From Bermanella sp049115935 (GTDB taxonomy: Bacteria; Pseudomonadota; Gammaproteobacteria; Pseudomonadales; Oceanobacteraceae): 55,507 nucleotides of DNA. Shown here one piece after another: positions 8,963 through 17,151 of this stretch. The stretch covers positions 1 to 55,507 of the forward strand of contig JAGDZK010000072.1 of assembly GCA_049115935.1 (NCBI GenBank), given 5' to 3'. The position numbers were made by a program, and so were the translations under genes. How positions within the stretch are numbered: position 1 is the stretch's first letter; every line of letters begins with the position of its first letter. Under the pieces are notes generated by a model. It was not told where the DNA came from, ran no database searches, and saw only the letters and a list, made by a program, of their open reading frames with translations.

Positions 8963-9499
8963 ATGAACTTCGATCAAATCCCAGCAGGCAAAGACACTCC
9001 TGAAGACATCTACGTAGCGATCGAGATCCCAGCAAACTCAAGCCCAATCAAATACGAAATCGACAAAGATATGGGCGGCGCGCTATTGGTTGACCGCTTC
9101 ATGGCAACACCCATGTTTTACCCGGCTAACTATGGCTTCATTAACCACACCCTAGCGGATGACGGCGATGCACTAGACGTATTAGTGATCACTCCTTACC
9201 CAGTACAAGCGGGGTCTGTGATTCGTTGTCGCCCGGTTGGCGTATTAAACATGACAGACGAAGCCGGTGGTGATGCTAAATTACTGGCCGTACCGCACAC
9301 TAAAATCACAAAAATGTACGATGACATCAATGACATCAACGACGTGCCTAAATTATTGCGTGATCAAATCGCTCACTTCTTCGAAAACTACAAAGACCTA
9401 GAGCAAGGCAAGTGGGTTAAAGTAGAAGGCTGGGGTGACGCGGCTGAGGCTAAAAAAGCCATCGTTGATTCTATCGCAGCTTACAACGCTGCCAAATAA
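8963..9499 (+). CDS. ppa: Inorganic pyrophosphatase (family I)
   Basis: 178 aa, typical bacterial family I size. Hydrolyses pyrophosphate to phosphate in the cytoplasm. Clear family features are the N-terminal IEIPANSSPIKYEID, the MFYPANYGFI segment and the metal-binding aspartates in DGDALDVLVI, plus D-rich ENYKDLE and W-containing VEGWGD near the C-terminus. ATG at 8963 is preceded by AGGA. A single-gene unit with its own terminator. Confidence 0.97.
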   Translation: MNFDQIPAGKDTPEDIYVAIEIPANSSPIKYEIDKDMGGALLVDRFMATPMFYPANYGFINHTLADDGDALDVLVITPYPVQAGSVIRCRPVGVLNMTDEAGGDAKLLAVPHTKITKMYDDINDINDVPKLLRDQIAHFFENYKDLEQGKWVKVEGWGDAAEAKKAIVDSIAAYNAAK

Positions 9500-9517
9500 T
9501 GAGAATCTAGCATGAAT

Positions 9518-9552
9518 AAAAAAGCCCGCTTTTTATAGCGGGCTTTTTTTTT
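9518..9552 (+). terminator. Terminator after ppa
   Basis: GC-rich stem AGCCCGCT (9523-9530) / AGCGGGCT (9537-9544) with flanking A-run and a run of nine T; can work in both directions. Confidence 0.92.
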
Positions 9553-9650
9553 GCATTCGAAAAATAGCTTGAATCCTACATAAAAAAACAACGTTAAAGG
9601 ATAGATTGGTGGCGCAAGCAACGCGCCCTATAACCTTCAACTTACATACT

Positions 9651-9695
9651 GATGGGTTACGCTTTACCCTAACGGGTAATGCTAACCCATCCTAC
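9651..9695. repeat. Palindromic repeat, type A (GATGGGTTA...TAACCCATC)
   Basis: GATGGGTTAC at 9651 pairs with GCTAACCCATC ending at 9692, followed by CTAC. The same arms occur at 13988-14031. It lies between ppa and the convergent cNMP-aldehyde dehydrogenase gene, alongside a second small hairpin GGCGC/GCGCC at 9611-9627. Looks like a dispersed intergenic repeat rather than a gene-specific site. Confidence 0.65.
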
Positions 9696-9711
9696 AAACG
9701 TGCAATAATAA

Positions 9712-11448
9712 TTAGTTCTGTGCGTAAGCAATACGTTTAATATTTAACAAGTGCTCATAACTGACGTTATCACTGGTGGCGCCGCCACCTTGTGTGCCGC
9801 AACCTAGTGTCCAAGAAAGCTGTAAACCATTATTCGCACCGATACAGCCTAATGTACCCGCACCATTGACCAATACTCGACTCACATCGGCACATTGTGC
9901 ATAGGCTTTTACTAACTGCTCATTATTACTGTGCATGATAGCGGTATGACCCGCCCCTTCATCCGCAAGAATGGTTTGCGCAAGGCGCATAGCATGTTCA
10001 TCGTTTTGAATTTTTGTTACCGATAATACGGGTAATAATTTTTCTTTGAGCAATGGTGTGTTGTCAGGCTGACCTTCTGTTTCAGCTAGAATCAATTTAA
10101 TCGGGTAGTCTCGTTTAATACCTAATTCATCACACACATCTTGAGCGCTTTTACCTACAAAACGGCTATCTAAATGATCATCATGGAAAACCACGTCTAG
10201 TAAGGCGTGAATTTCAAAATCATTAAACACAGCGGCACCCGCTTTTTCAGCGTTATTTAAAAAGTCATCATAAATAATGGCATCCACTAATAAATTATTT
10301 TCTGAGCCACACACAATGCCGTTATCAAAGCTTTTACTAAATACCACGTCTTGCGCGGCTTTTTGAACATCACATGTTTTTTCTATCCACACTGGCGCAT
10401 TGCCTTTACCCACACCAATAGCCGGCGTGCCTGATTGATAAGCGGACTTCACCATTGAAGGGCCACCAGTGGCTAAAATAAAATGCACATTATCATGGGT
10501 CATAAATGCTTGGGTTAAAGCACGTGATGACGGTTGTTGCGATGTTTGAATTAAATTAACAGGCAAGCCCAATTGCTTTAATACGTTTTGAATAATTTCA
10601 ACCGTTTGGTTACCCACATTTTTTGCTTTTCGGTGACTACTAATAATAATGGCGTTGCGGGACTTTAATGCGATTAAAAATTTAAATGTAAGGGTTTCAA
10701 CTGGGTTTGTAACTGGAATCATGGCAAACACTACGCCCATGCTATTTGCCAAGCCAGTACTGCCATCTTTTTGCTCTATGATACTGCCCACGCCAGGTTT
10801 ACCTTGCAGACCTTGCGCAACCGCTACTGTACCTAATTTAATTTTTTGAATTTTATGCTCAAGCACACCCATATTACTTTCCAATACAGTTAACTTAGCA
10901 AGATTTTCAGCTTGCTTATTAACGGCATTGGCAACCGCCATAATGGCATCATCAATTACGTTTTCTGGTAGGTTTTGAATCGCTTGGTAAGCCTCGTTTG
11001 CACCACTTACAATGAACTCCACTTCTTTAATTGGTGCTTGGTTTAACGCCATATCCGCTTCATTTTGCAGGGCTAGATTAATTTGTTTACTAAGCGTTTG
11101 TAGGATTAATGAGTAAAAATTAGGCTCATCTAATAATAATTTTCTAAGCTGGGGTAACGTTAATGTAATGTATTCGATGTCACAATGGGCAATAACGTTA
11201 TGCAGGGATGCTTGCTCGCTCAGTAATTCTTTTGCCGCAATGCAGTCACCTGACGAAAAAGTGGTCGACAACCTTGCTTTGCGATCTAGCTCTTTATCAT
11301 GTACTTCTAGTTGTATTTCACCGCTCAAAATATAAAAGCAGTGTGAAGGCTTACTGCCCTGAGCTAAGAGGCATTCACCAGCTGCTGCTTTTATGTGCGG
11401 CAATCCATTTAGTTGATCCAAGTTTGGGCGTAAATCTAGCATTTCCAT
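9712..11448 (-). CDS. Cyclic-nucleotide-binding domain fused to CoA-acylating aldehyde dehydrogenase
   Basis: 578 aa. Residues about 15-125 form a Crp/cNMP-binding beta-roll (GECLLAQGSKPSHCFYILSG, then SGDCIAAKELL). Residues about 145-560 form an aldehyde dehydrogenase of the acylating AdhE/EutE/sulfoacetaldehyde type: ILATGGPSMVKSAYQSG near 324, GVGKGNAPVWI near 345 and catalytic Cys380 in SFDNGIVCGSEN. The likely reaction is aldehyde + CoA + NAD(P)+ to acyl-CoA; the substrate is unknown. The phosphate-binding cassette lacks the usual Arg (KELLSEQASLHNVIA), so cAMP binding is doubtful. There is no alcohol dehydrogenase domain and no microcompartment gene nearby. Start backed by AAGGAAAG. It diverges from the 11595 gene. 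Confidence 0.88.
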   Translation of the reverse strand: MEMLDLRPNLDQLNGLPHIKAAAGECLLAQGSKPSHCFYILSGEIQLEVHDKELDRKARLSTTFSSGDCIAAKELLSEQASLHNVIAHCDIEYITLTLPQLRKLLLDEPNFYSLILQTLSKQINLALQNEADMALNQAPIKEVEFIVSGANEAYQAIQNLPENVIDDAIMAVANAVNKQAENLAKLTVLESNMGVLEHKIQKIKLGTVAVAQGLQGKPGVGSIIEQKDGSTGLANSMGVVFAMIPVTNPVETLTFKFLIALKSRNAIIISSHRKAKNVGNQTVEIIQNVLKQLGLPVNLIQTSQQPSSRALTQAFMTHDNVHFILATGGPSMVKSAYQSGTPAIGVGKGNAPVWIEKTCDVQKAAQDVVFSKSFDNGIVCGSENNLLVDAIIYDDFLNNAEKAGAAVFNDFEIHALLDVVFHDDHLDSRFVGKSAQDVCDELGIKRDYPIKLILAETEGQPDNTPLLKEKLLPVLSVTKIQNDEHAMRLAQTILADEGAGHTAIMHSNNEQLVKAYAQCADVSRVLVNGAGTLGCIGANNGLQLSWTLGCGTQGGGATSDNVSYEHLLNIKRIAYAQN

Positions 11449-11594
11449 CTTACTTTCCTTAGTTGAGTGGTGGCTCTAATTGTCTTAGACAATATAATCA
11501 CAAAACACTTGTAAGAACAATTCATTAGATTAGAATTACTTCTCATAAACAAAAAGAATAATGAATAATAAATATTCTCAACTAGGACGGTCAG

Positions 11595-12818
11595 ATGGAA
11601 CGCTTAAATCGGCGAGAAGTGGAACAAATAATGGGGATTTATCCCCCTTTTAGAATAAAAGACATGACGATGAATTTAGAGAACGAAGTTCTTGAAGTTC
11701 AAATCGAAGAAATGGTTAATAAATCGAGAGGCTTGTTTAGTGCAACAACTAAACAACGAACTCAGAAAATTCGCTGGCACCATATAAAAACCGGTCGCTT
11801 CGATACCATTATTGAAATGCAAGCTTCAAGCCAAACGTTTTCTAAACACAGGACTTTAAACCCCCCTGCGTTTATTGGGCCGGAGCACAGTAAGTATACC
11901 TATCAATTACAACAAACGGTGTTACTGGCCGCCAGCAAGCAATTAAGCTCAGATACCATTCACAGTTTAACGGGAATTGACCGCACATTGGTCAGCCAGA
12001 TTATTTCTGATAATCAAACTGAACAACAAGAAAGCCAGGTACAAAGCCAGTTGCCGTTGTTAACCGACCCAGTTTGGCGTGGCATTATTAAACACGAAAT
12101 TAGCTTTAAAACTAATTTGCCGTCATTGAAATTCTTACTATCACGCTTAGAGTTATCTTGTTTTAACAGCAAAGATGATGCGAGTGTTATGCAAGACTCG
12201 GTGGCAACCTTACGTCAGTTTTTCATCAAGAATCGCTCTCACCTTAAAAGTGAATATGCACAAATTGGTGTGATTGAAGCGAAGCCTGTTGCTGCCAATG
12301 AGCAAGCCGCTACTCAAACCAGTCAGAATAAAAAAGTGACTCTGACTGCTGACCATCCAATTTGGCACAGCATTTTAAGTGGTGAAGTAGACTTACTTTC
12401 AAAAAATACAGGCTTGAGCTTATACATTGCACAGCTTAAAAACTTATACCGTAAAAACGATATAAGCCAAGATGAGCGCTTTCAAATTTCTAAAGAGCTT
12501 TTGTCGTACTTGAAAAAGAACATGGCGAAACTTAAGCCTGAATTACTGTCTATTTCAAAAATGGTTCGCCAGCTCAATGAACAAAATAATGATATGGAAT
12601 TACCTGATAGCAACCACTCTATTTGGGCTGATATCATTCAAGGTAAAGTTTTCATTGAATCGGGCCAAATGGCTTTAAAACTATTATTAGTTAAAGCCCG
12701 TACAACAGAAGATGACAATGAAGCACGCGAAATGATTCAACAGTATTTTGCTCGTAACTTACGTTCATTGAACAACGAAATTAAACAAATTGAACAACAT
12801 CTAGCTATGGCTAGTTGA
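11595..12818 (+). CDS. Uncharacterised protein with three internal ~65-residue repeats
   Basis: 407 aa; I do not recognise a named family. Residues 1-100 form a beta-rich segment (YPPFRIKDMTMNLENEV..., WHHIKTGRFDTII), faintly like the N-terminal part of ISL3-type proteins but without the Cys pairs. Residues 105-140 look like a helix-turn-helix (SSDTIHSLTGIDRTLVSQII). Then three repeats follow at about 157-226, 253-322 and 339-402, each opening with [DN]..[IV]W..I[IL].[GH][EK][VI] and closing with [FL]..N...LK.E...I. No signal peptide or membrane segment. AGGACGG precedes the ATG. Followed closely by the 12842 gene, so probably one operon. Confidence 0.75.
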   Translation: MERLNRREVEQIMGIYPPFRIKDMTMNLENEVLEVQIEEMVNKSRGLFSATTKQRTQKIRWHHIKTGRFDTIIEMQASSQTFSKHRTLNPPAFIGPEHSKYTYQLQQTVLLAASKQLSSDTIHSLTGIDRTLVSQIISDNQTEQQESQVQSQLPLLTDPVWRGIIKHEISFKTNLPSLKFLLSRLELSCFNSKDDASVMQDSVATLRQFFIKNRSHLKSEYAQIGVIEAKPVAANEQAATQTSQNKKVTLTADHPIWHSILSGEVDLLSKNTGLSLYIAQLKNLYRKNDISQDERFQISKELLSYLKKNMAKLKPELLSISKMVRQLNEQNNDMELPDSNHSIWADIIQGKVFIESGQMALKLLLVKARTTEDDNEAREMIQQYFARNLRSLNNEIKQIEQHLAMAS

Positions 12819-12841
12819 TCTACACGAATAAAGAGAAGTAT

Positions 12842-13846
12842 ATGTCAAACGTCAATATTACGAGCCAACTACTAGATTTAGACAGCACAATTGATCGCAT
12901 TGAATCGGGTGATTTTTTAGTTATTGCTGCCGATGAATCACTATTATCCCAGTTACCAAGTGGTAATTGGATTGGTGGAACCATCCCTTATTTTATGAGC
13001 GAGAACGGCGGCTTAGTGAGCAAAGATAAAATCTTTGTAAACGCCATCGAAGGTTTAAGTGGTAATACTCAACCGCGTATTACACCTTACGATAGCAAGT
13101 CTATTTCACGTATCGCCCAAGATGCTCCGGATAATGGTTTTACCATTACTATTTTGCCAGCAGGTAGTGATGTACATGCTGAATACGCGCAAAATGCACC
13201 TAGCTTTCCAAACATGTTTTTCTCACCATTAATTGGTTGGGTTGCGGGCGTACATTTAGATGACGTTGAAACTCATCAAGCCAAAACAGTGTTTGGCCCA
13301 GGTGCAATGGCTATGGCCGACAAAGCCGTGGCGATGCATGTGCCTTTACCAGCTGATCAAATGGCGAGTATTCACATTGTGAATTTATTTGAGCAAGGTA
13401 ATGGTCCTAAAATTGTTTTCCCAAGCACAAGCTTTAGCGTGGATACTTGTTTGGTTGACGGTGTTGAAACTAACTTAGCGCAATATATAAACAATAATGG
13501 CATTGATACCCGCCTACCATTAGTGGCTGACTACAATGGCATCAATGTTAACGTCTCGGTTCAAGCCATTAACGGCGGCGATGTAGCATTATACGCACCA
13601 GTATTTGCTGATGTTGAATATCAATTTGCGACCCCGGTTGCTGATTATGTGTCGAGTTTTAATCAAGCGATCACCAGCCAAGAAACCGATAAAGCCAGTT
13701 ACGGCTGTAACTGTATTTTGAATTTCTTATATTCTGAATTAGAAGGAAAGAAAACCGGCAACCTAACCGGCCCAATGACGTTTGGTGAAATTGGCTATCA
13801 GCTGCTTAACCAGACTTTGGTTTATATGAGCATTGAAAAAGCTTAA
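12842..13846 (+). CDS. Uncharacterised FIST-like (DUF6976-type) protein
   Basis: 334 aa, soluble. The start is the ATG at 12842, which has AAAGAGAAG just upstream; a TTG at 12815 would overlap the previous gene. The C-terminal part, YGCNCILNFLYSELEGKK followed by GPMTFGEIGYQLLNQT, matches the pattern of FIST C-terminal domains (sensor-associated domains thought to bind small ligands), and the N-terminus GNWIGGTIPYFM resembles the FIST N-terminal fold. Assignment to DUF6976 is from memory. No catalytic motif is evident. It ends the two-gene unit, followed by a strong terminator. Confidence 0.7.
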   Translation: MSNVNITSQLLDLDSTIDRIESGDFLVIAADESLLSQLPSGNWIGGTIPYFMSENGGLVSKDKIFVNAIEGLSGNTQPRITPYDSKSISRIAQDAPDNGFTITILPAGSDVHAEYAQNAPSFPNMFFSPLIGWVAGVHLDDVETHQAKTVFGPGAMAMADKAVAMHVPLPADQMASIHIVNLFEQGNGPKIVFPSTSFSVDTCLVDGVETNLAQYINNNGIDTRLPLVADYNGINVNVSVQAINGGDVALYAPVFADVEYQFATPVADYVSSFNQAITSQETDKASYGCNCILNFLYSELEGKKTGNLTGPMTFGEIGYQLLNQTLVYMSIEKA

Positions 13847-13915
13847 TTGCTTTTTTGAGATGTGAGATGTGTTTCATCCCTGTACAACATATTTCAGTCG
13901 CTTATATTTCCATAT

Positions 13916-13944
13916 AAAAACGGCCTCTTAAGAGGCCGTTTTTA
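13916..13944. terminator. Terminator after the two-gene unit
   Basis: Perfect stem AACGGCCTCTT (13919-13929) / AAGAGGCCGTT with A and T runs on either side, 70 bases after the stop codon; bidirectional in form. Confidence 0.88.
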
Positions 13945-13970
13945 TTCACTCGCAGGTGCGAGTTCGTACC
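13942..13970. repeat. Short repeat, type B, copy 1
   Basis: A 29-base unit whose core is the palindrome CTCGCAGGTGCGAG followed by TTCGTACC. It matches 28 of 29 bases at 14097-14125 in direct orientation, and a related copy lies at 55417-55439. Confidence 0.8.
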
Positions 13971-13987
13971 ATTTATTAAATTGTACC

Positions 13988-14031
13988 GTAGGATGGGTTA
14001 GGTGTGAGTACAACGAACATCGTAACCCATC
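13988..14031. repeat. Palindromic repeat, type A, copy 2
   Basis: GTAGGATGGGTTA (13988-14000) and TAACCCATC (14023-14031) repeat the arms of the element at 9651-9695 with a different centre. It lies between the two type B copies, giving a B-A-B arrangement in the 289-bp gap between convergent genes. Confidence 0.7.
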
Positions 14032-14096
14032 AATTACAGCTTGCATTAAATAATGGGGTAACCTCGCTTCTTTCTCTCACTAACCCGAACTACTTT

Positions 14097-14125
14097 TTAT
14101 TCACTCGCGGGTGCGAGTTCGTACC
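14097..14125. repeat. Short repeat, type B, copy 2
   Basis: Differs by one base from 13942-13970 (CTCGCGGGTGCGAG core). Ends 10 bases before the aminotransferase stop codon. Confidence 0.8.
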
Positions 14126-14135
14126 GCTTTACATC

Positions 14136-15485
14136 TTAAGCCACCAGCAATTTCTCTTTAACCGCATAAGCTAACGTATCATCAAGGGCTTTTGCTAACT
14201 TCATCATTATTTCATCAATGTGTGTTTTGGTACAAATTAATGGCGGGCAAAACGCCAATGATGAGCCTGCAACTGCGCGCGTGATCATGCCGTGATTTTG
14301 GCAAGCTTGCATGGCGTAACCACCTATCACACCACCAGAGAAAGACTGGCCAGTTTGCTTGTTGGCAACTAACTCAAGTGCGCCAATCATGCCTGCACCA
14401 CGAATCTCGCCCACTAATGGATGATCTGCAAATTTTCTCAATTCGCTTTGCAGGTAATCCCCCACATCAGCGGCTTTTTCAAAAATATTATCGCGCTCAT
14501 AAATCTCAAGTACTTTAAGAGATACCGCGCAAGCAACAGGATGACCTGAATAGGTATAACCATGACCAAACACGCCCACTTGGTTTGAAGGCTCAACTAT
14601 GGCTTCGTACATATCACCACGAATCACTGACGCGCTTATTGGCATATAGGCAGATGACAATTGTTTTGCTAACGTCATCATGTCAGGCTTAATGCCCATG
14701 GTGGTTGAGCCAAAGTCATTACCGGTGCGACCAAACCCAGTGATTACTTCATCCGCCCAAAATAAAATATCGTATTTAGCTAAAATGGCCTGCACTTTTT
14801 CATAGTAACCCGCTGGCGGCACGATGACGCCACTGGCCCCTGTAATGGGCTCTGCAATAAATGCCGCAATGGTTTCTGGGCCTTCAGTTAGGATCATGTT
14901 TTCTAGATTAGTGGTAATGCGATCAACAAATTGTGTTTCACTTTCTCCCTCTAATTTTCCGCGATAATAGTGCGGCGCATCGGTACGTAAAATCCCCAGC
15001 GCATCAAACGGTAAATCGAAATGTGTATGATTGGGTGGCAAACCAGTTAATGCCGCTGATGCAACCGTCACGCCATGGTATGAACGCTCGCGCGAAATAA
15101 TTTTAAATTTTTCAGGTTTACCAATGGCATTAAAATAATATCGCAATAATTTAATATGACTGTCGTTAGCATCACTACCAGAGTTACCAAAAAATACTTT
15201 TGCGTTATCCACTGGCACCATAGCGGAGATTTTTTCCGATAAATCCATGCCCACTTGGTGTGTTTTACCGCCAAACATATGTGAGTAAGAAAGCTTGCCC
15301 ATTTGCTCAGCCGCTGTATCGATTAACTCTTGATTACCATAACCAAGTGATGTGCACCAAAGACCCGCTAAGCCTTCGATATACTTATTACCTTGGTTAT
15401 CGTATATATACACACCTTCGCCACGCTCGATGGTTAACGTTTCAGTATGTTTTAGATTAGTGGTTGGATAAATAATGGTGCTCAT
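14136..15485 (-). CDS. Class III omega-aminotransferase (GABA/putrescine:pyruvate type)
   Basis: 449 aa PLP enzyme. Motifs: GLAGLWCTSLGYG near residue 40, FFGNSGSDANDSH near 110 (PLP phosphate), SYHGVTVASAALTG near 150, FWADEVITGFGRTG near 250 and the Schiff-base Lys in LAKQLSSAYMP near 283. The pattern closely follows pyruvate-using GABA transaminases (plant POP2 type), so the likely reaction is GABA (or a related omega-amine) + pyruvate to succinate semialdehyde + alanine. It lies 68 bases downstream of gabD on the same strand, which would oxidise the product. Putrescine or beta-alanine use cannot be excluded. Confidence 0.88.
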   Translation of the reverse strand: MSTIIYPTTNLKHTETLTIERGEGVYIYDNQGNKYIEGLAGLWCTSLGYGNQELIDTAAEQMGKLSYSHMFGGKTHQVGMDLSEKISAMVPVDNAKVFFGNSGSDANDSHIKLLRYYFNAIGKPEKFKIISRERSYHGVTVASAALTGLPPNHTHFDLPFDALGILRTDAPHYYRGKLEGESETQFVDRITTNLENMILTEGPETIAAFIAEPITGASGVIVPPAGYYEKVQAILAKYDILFWADEVITGFGRTGNDFGSTTMGIKPDMMTLAKQLSSAYMPISASVIRGDMYEAIVEPSNQVGVFGHGYTYSGHPVACAVSLKVLEIYERDNIFEKAADVGDYLQSELRKFADHPLVGEIRGAGMIGALELVANKQTGQSFSGGVIGGYAMQACQNHGMITRAVAGSSLAFCPPLICTKTHIDEIMMKLAKALDDTLAYAVKEKLLVA

Positions 15486-15553
15486 GATATTTCCAGTTTC
15501 TTAAATTAAGCCCATAACAGGCAGCTAAACTTTATTAACTGCCATAAAAAATT

Positions 15554-17017
15554 TTACTTATTAATGCCGCCAATACAGATGTATTTAATTTCTAAATAAT
15601 CATCTAAACCGTATTTAGAACCCTCCCTGCCTTGGCCCGATTCTTTTACGCCACCAAAAGGAATGATTTCAGAACTGATGGCCGTTTCATTAACCCCCAC
15701 CATGCCGTAATCAATGCTTTCAGCCACACGCCAAATACGTGATAAGTTTTCGCTGTAAAAATATGCCGCTAAACCAAACTCAGTATCGTTGGCCATTTCA
15801 ATGGCTTCTTGTTCGGTTTTAAATTTAAAGATGGGCGCCACAGGGCCAAAAATTTCTTCACGGAACACGCGCATGCTGCTATCGACATTGGTCAAAATGG
15901 TTGGCTCATAAAAATAACCGTTACCACCTTTTGGTTTACCACCAGCAACCACTTTGGCACCTTGTGCAATAGCGCTTTCTACTTTTTCATGGATATCATT
16001 CATGGCTTTTTCAGTAATCACAGGCCCATGAGTGATGCCATCTTCTAAACCGTTACCAAAGTTGAAGTTATTAACCGCTTGTGTGAATTTTTCTACGAAT
16101 GCGTCGTAAATACCTTCTTGTACGATTAAACGGTTTGAGCAAATACAGGTTTGCCCAGAATTACGATATTTGGAAACCAGCGCCCCTTGTACCGCGGCAT
16201 CTAAATCAGCGTCATCAAAGACAATCACAGGGGCGTTGCCACCTAGCTCCATGGAGGTTCGCTTTACCGTTTCAGCGCATTGCTTCATTAATAACTTACC
16301 CACAGGGGTTGAGCCCGTGAACGTGACTTTTTTCACATCTGGGTTTGAGGTTAATTCACCACCAATGGCAGGGGCATCTGTCCCTACAACCACATTAAAT
16401 AGGCCATCTGGCAAACCCGCTTGTTTGGCAAGTTCTGCTAGTGCCAATGCAGAAAGCGGGGTTTCTGCTGCTGGTTTTAATACCATGGCACACCCTACGG
16501 CCAACGCAGGTGCCGCTTTACGGGTAATCATGGCATTTGGGAAATTCCACGGCGTAATCGCACCCACAATACCAACCGGTTGTTTGATTACGATGCCACG
16601 ACGATCCGGTGTGCCTTGTAATACATCGCCATAAATACGTTTACTTTCTTCTGCGAACCACTTAATAAAAGATGCGCCATAAGCCACTTCACCTGTGGAT
16701 TCAGCAAGGGTTTTACCCTGCTCTAATGTCATGAGCTTGGCTAAATCAGCTTGGTTAGTCATTACTAGGTCATGCCATTTTTCTAAGATTGCCGCACGTA
16801 CTTTGGCAGGCTCGGCCTTCCAAGCAGGCATGGCTGCTTTAGCGGCTTCAATCGCACGTAACGTTTCGGCTTGGCCTGAATCCGCTACCTGAGCAATCTC
16901 TTCACCCGTTGCCGGATTCACCACGGCAAAGGTTTTACCGCTATCGGCATCACACCATTGGCCATTAATGAATGCTTGGGTTTGTAACAAACTTGGATTG
17001 TTTAGCTGGATACTCAT
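15554..17017 (-). CDS. gabD: Succinate-semialdehyde dehydrogenase [NADP+]
   Basis: 487 aa, cytoplasmic, GabD length. Oxidises succinate semialdehyde to succinate. Motifs: substrate/cofactor segment ITPWNFPNAMITRK near residue 150, VTFTGSTPVGKLL near 230, catalytic Glu in MELGGNAPVIVF near 255 and catalytic Cys in SGQTCICSNR near 290, with EIFGPVAP near 388. First gene of a two-gene unit with the downstream aminotransferase; the LysR gene is transcribed away from it 134 bp upstream. Confidence 0.93.
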   Translation of the reverse strand: MSIQLNNPSLLQTQAFINGQWCDADSGKTFAVVNPATGEEIAQVADSGQAETLRAIEAAKAAMPAWKAEPAKVRAAILEKWHDLVMTNQADLAKLMTLEQGKTLAESTGEVAYGASFIKWFAEESKRIYGDVLQGTPDRRGIVIKQPVGIVGAITPWNFPNAMITRKAAPALAVGCAMVLKPAAETPLSALALAELAKQAGLPDGLFNVVVGTDAPAIGGELTSNPDVKKVTFTGSTPVGKLLMKQCAETVKRTSMELGGNAPVIVFDDADLDAAVQGALVSKYRNSGQTCICSNRLIVQEGIYDAFVEKFTQAVNNFNFGNGLEDGITHGPVITEKAMNDIHEKVESAIAQGAKVVAGGKPKGGNGYFYEPTILTNVDSSMRVFREEIFGPVAPIFKFKTEQEAIEMANDTEFGLAAYFYSENLSRIWRVAESIDYGMVGVNETAISSEIIPFGGVKESGQGREGSKYGLDDYLEIKYICIGGINK

Positions 17018-17151
17018 GTGAATTCCTTACGGCCTGTCGGCCCTTGCATTTATGGGTGAGTTATAAAGCAGTATTTCTTTTGTTTATATAATGATTTAAT
17101 AAGACTTACATTTAAATATATAAATATAAAAACATCACCGTGGAGGCCATC

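Noticed and set aside
11595..12818. The 407-aa protein considered as an ISL3-type transposase.
   Set aside because: No zinc-finger Cys pairs, no DDE catalytic domain and no terminal inverted repeats around it.
13942..14125. Direct repeats considered as a CRISPR array.
   Set aside because: Only two copies, 126 bases apart, self-palindromic, with another repeat between them and no cas genes.
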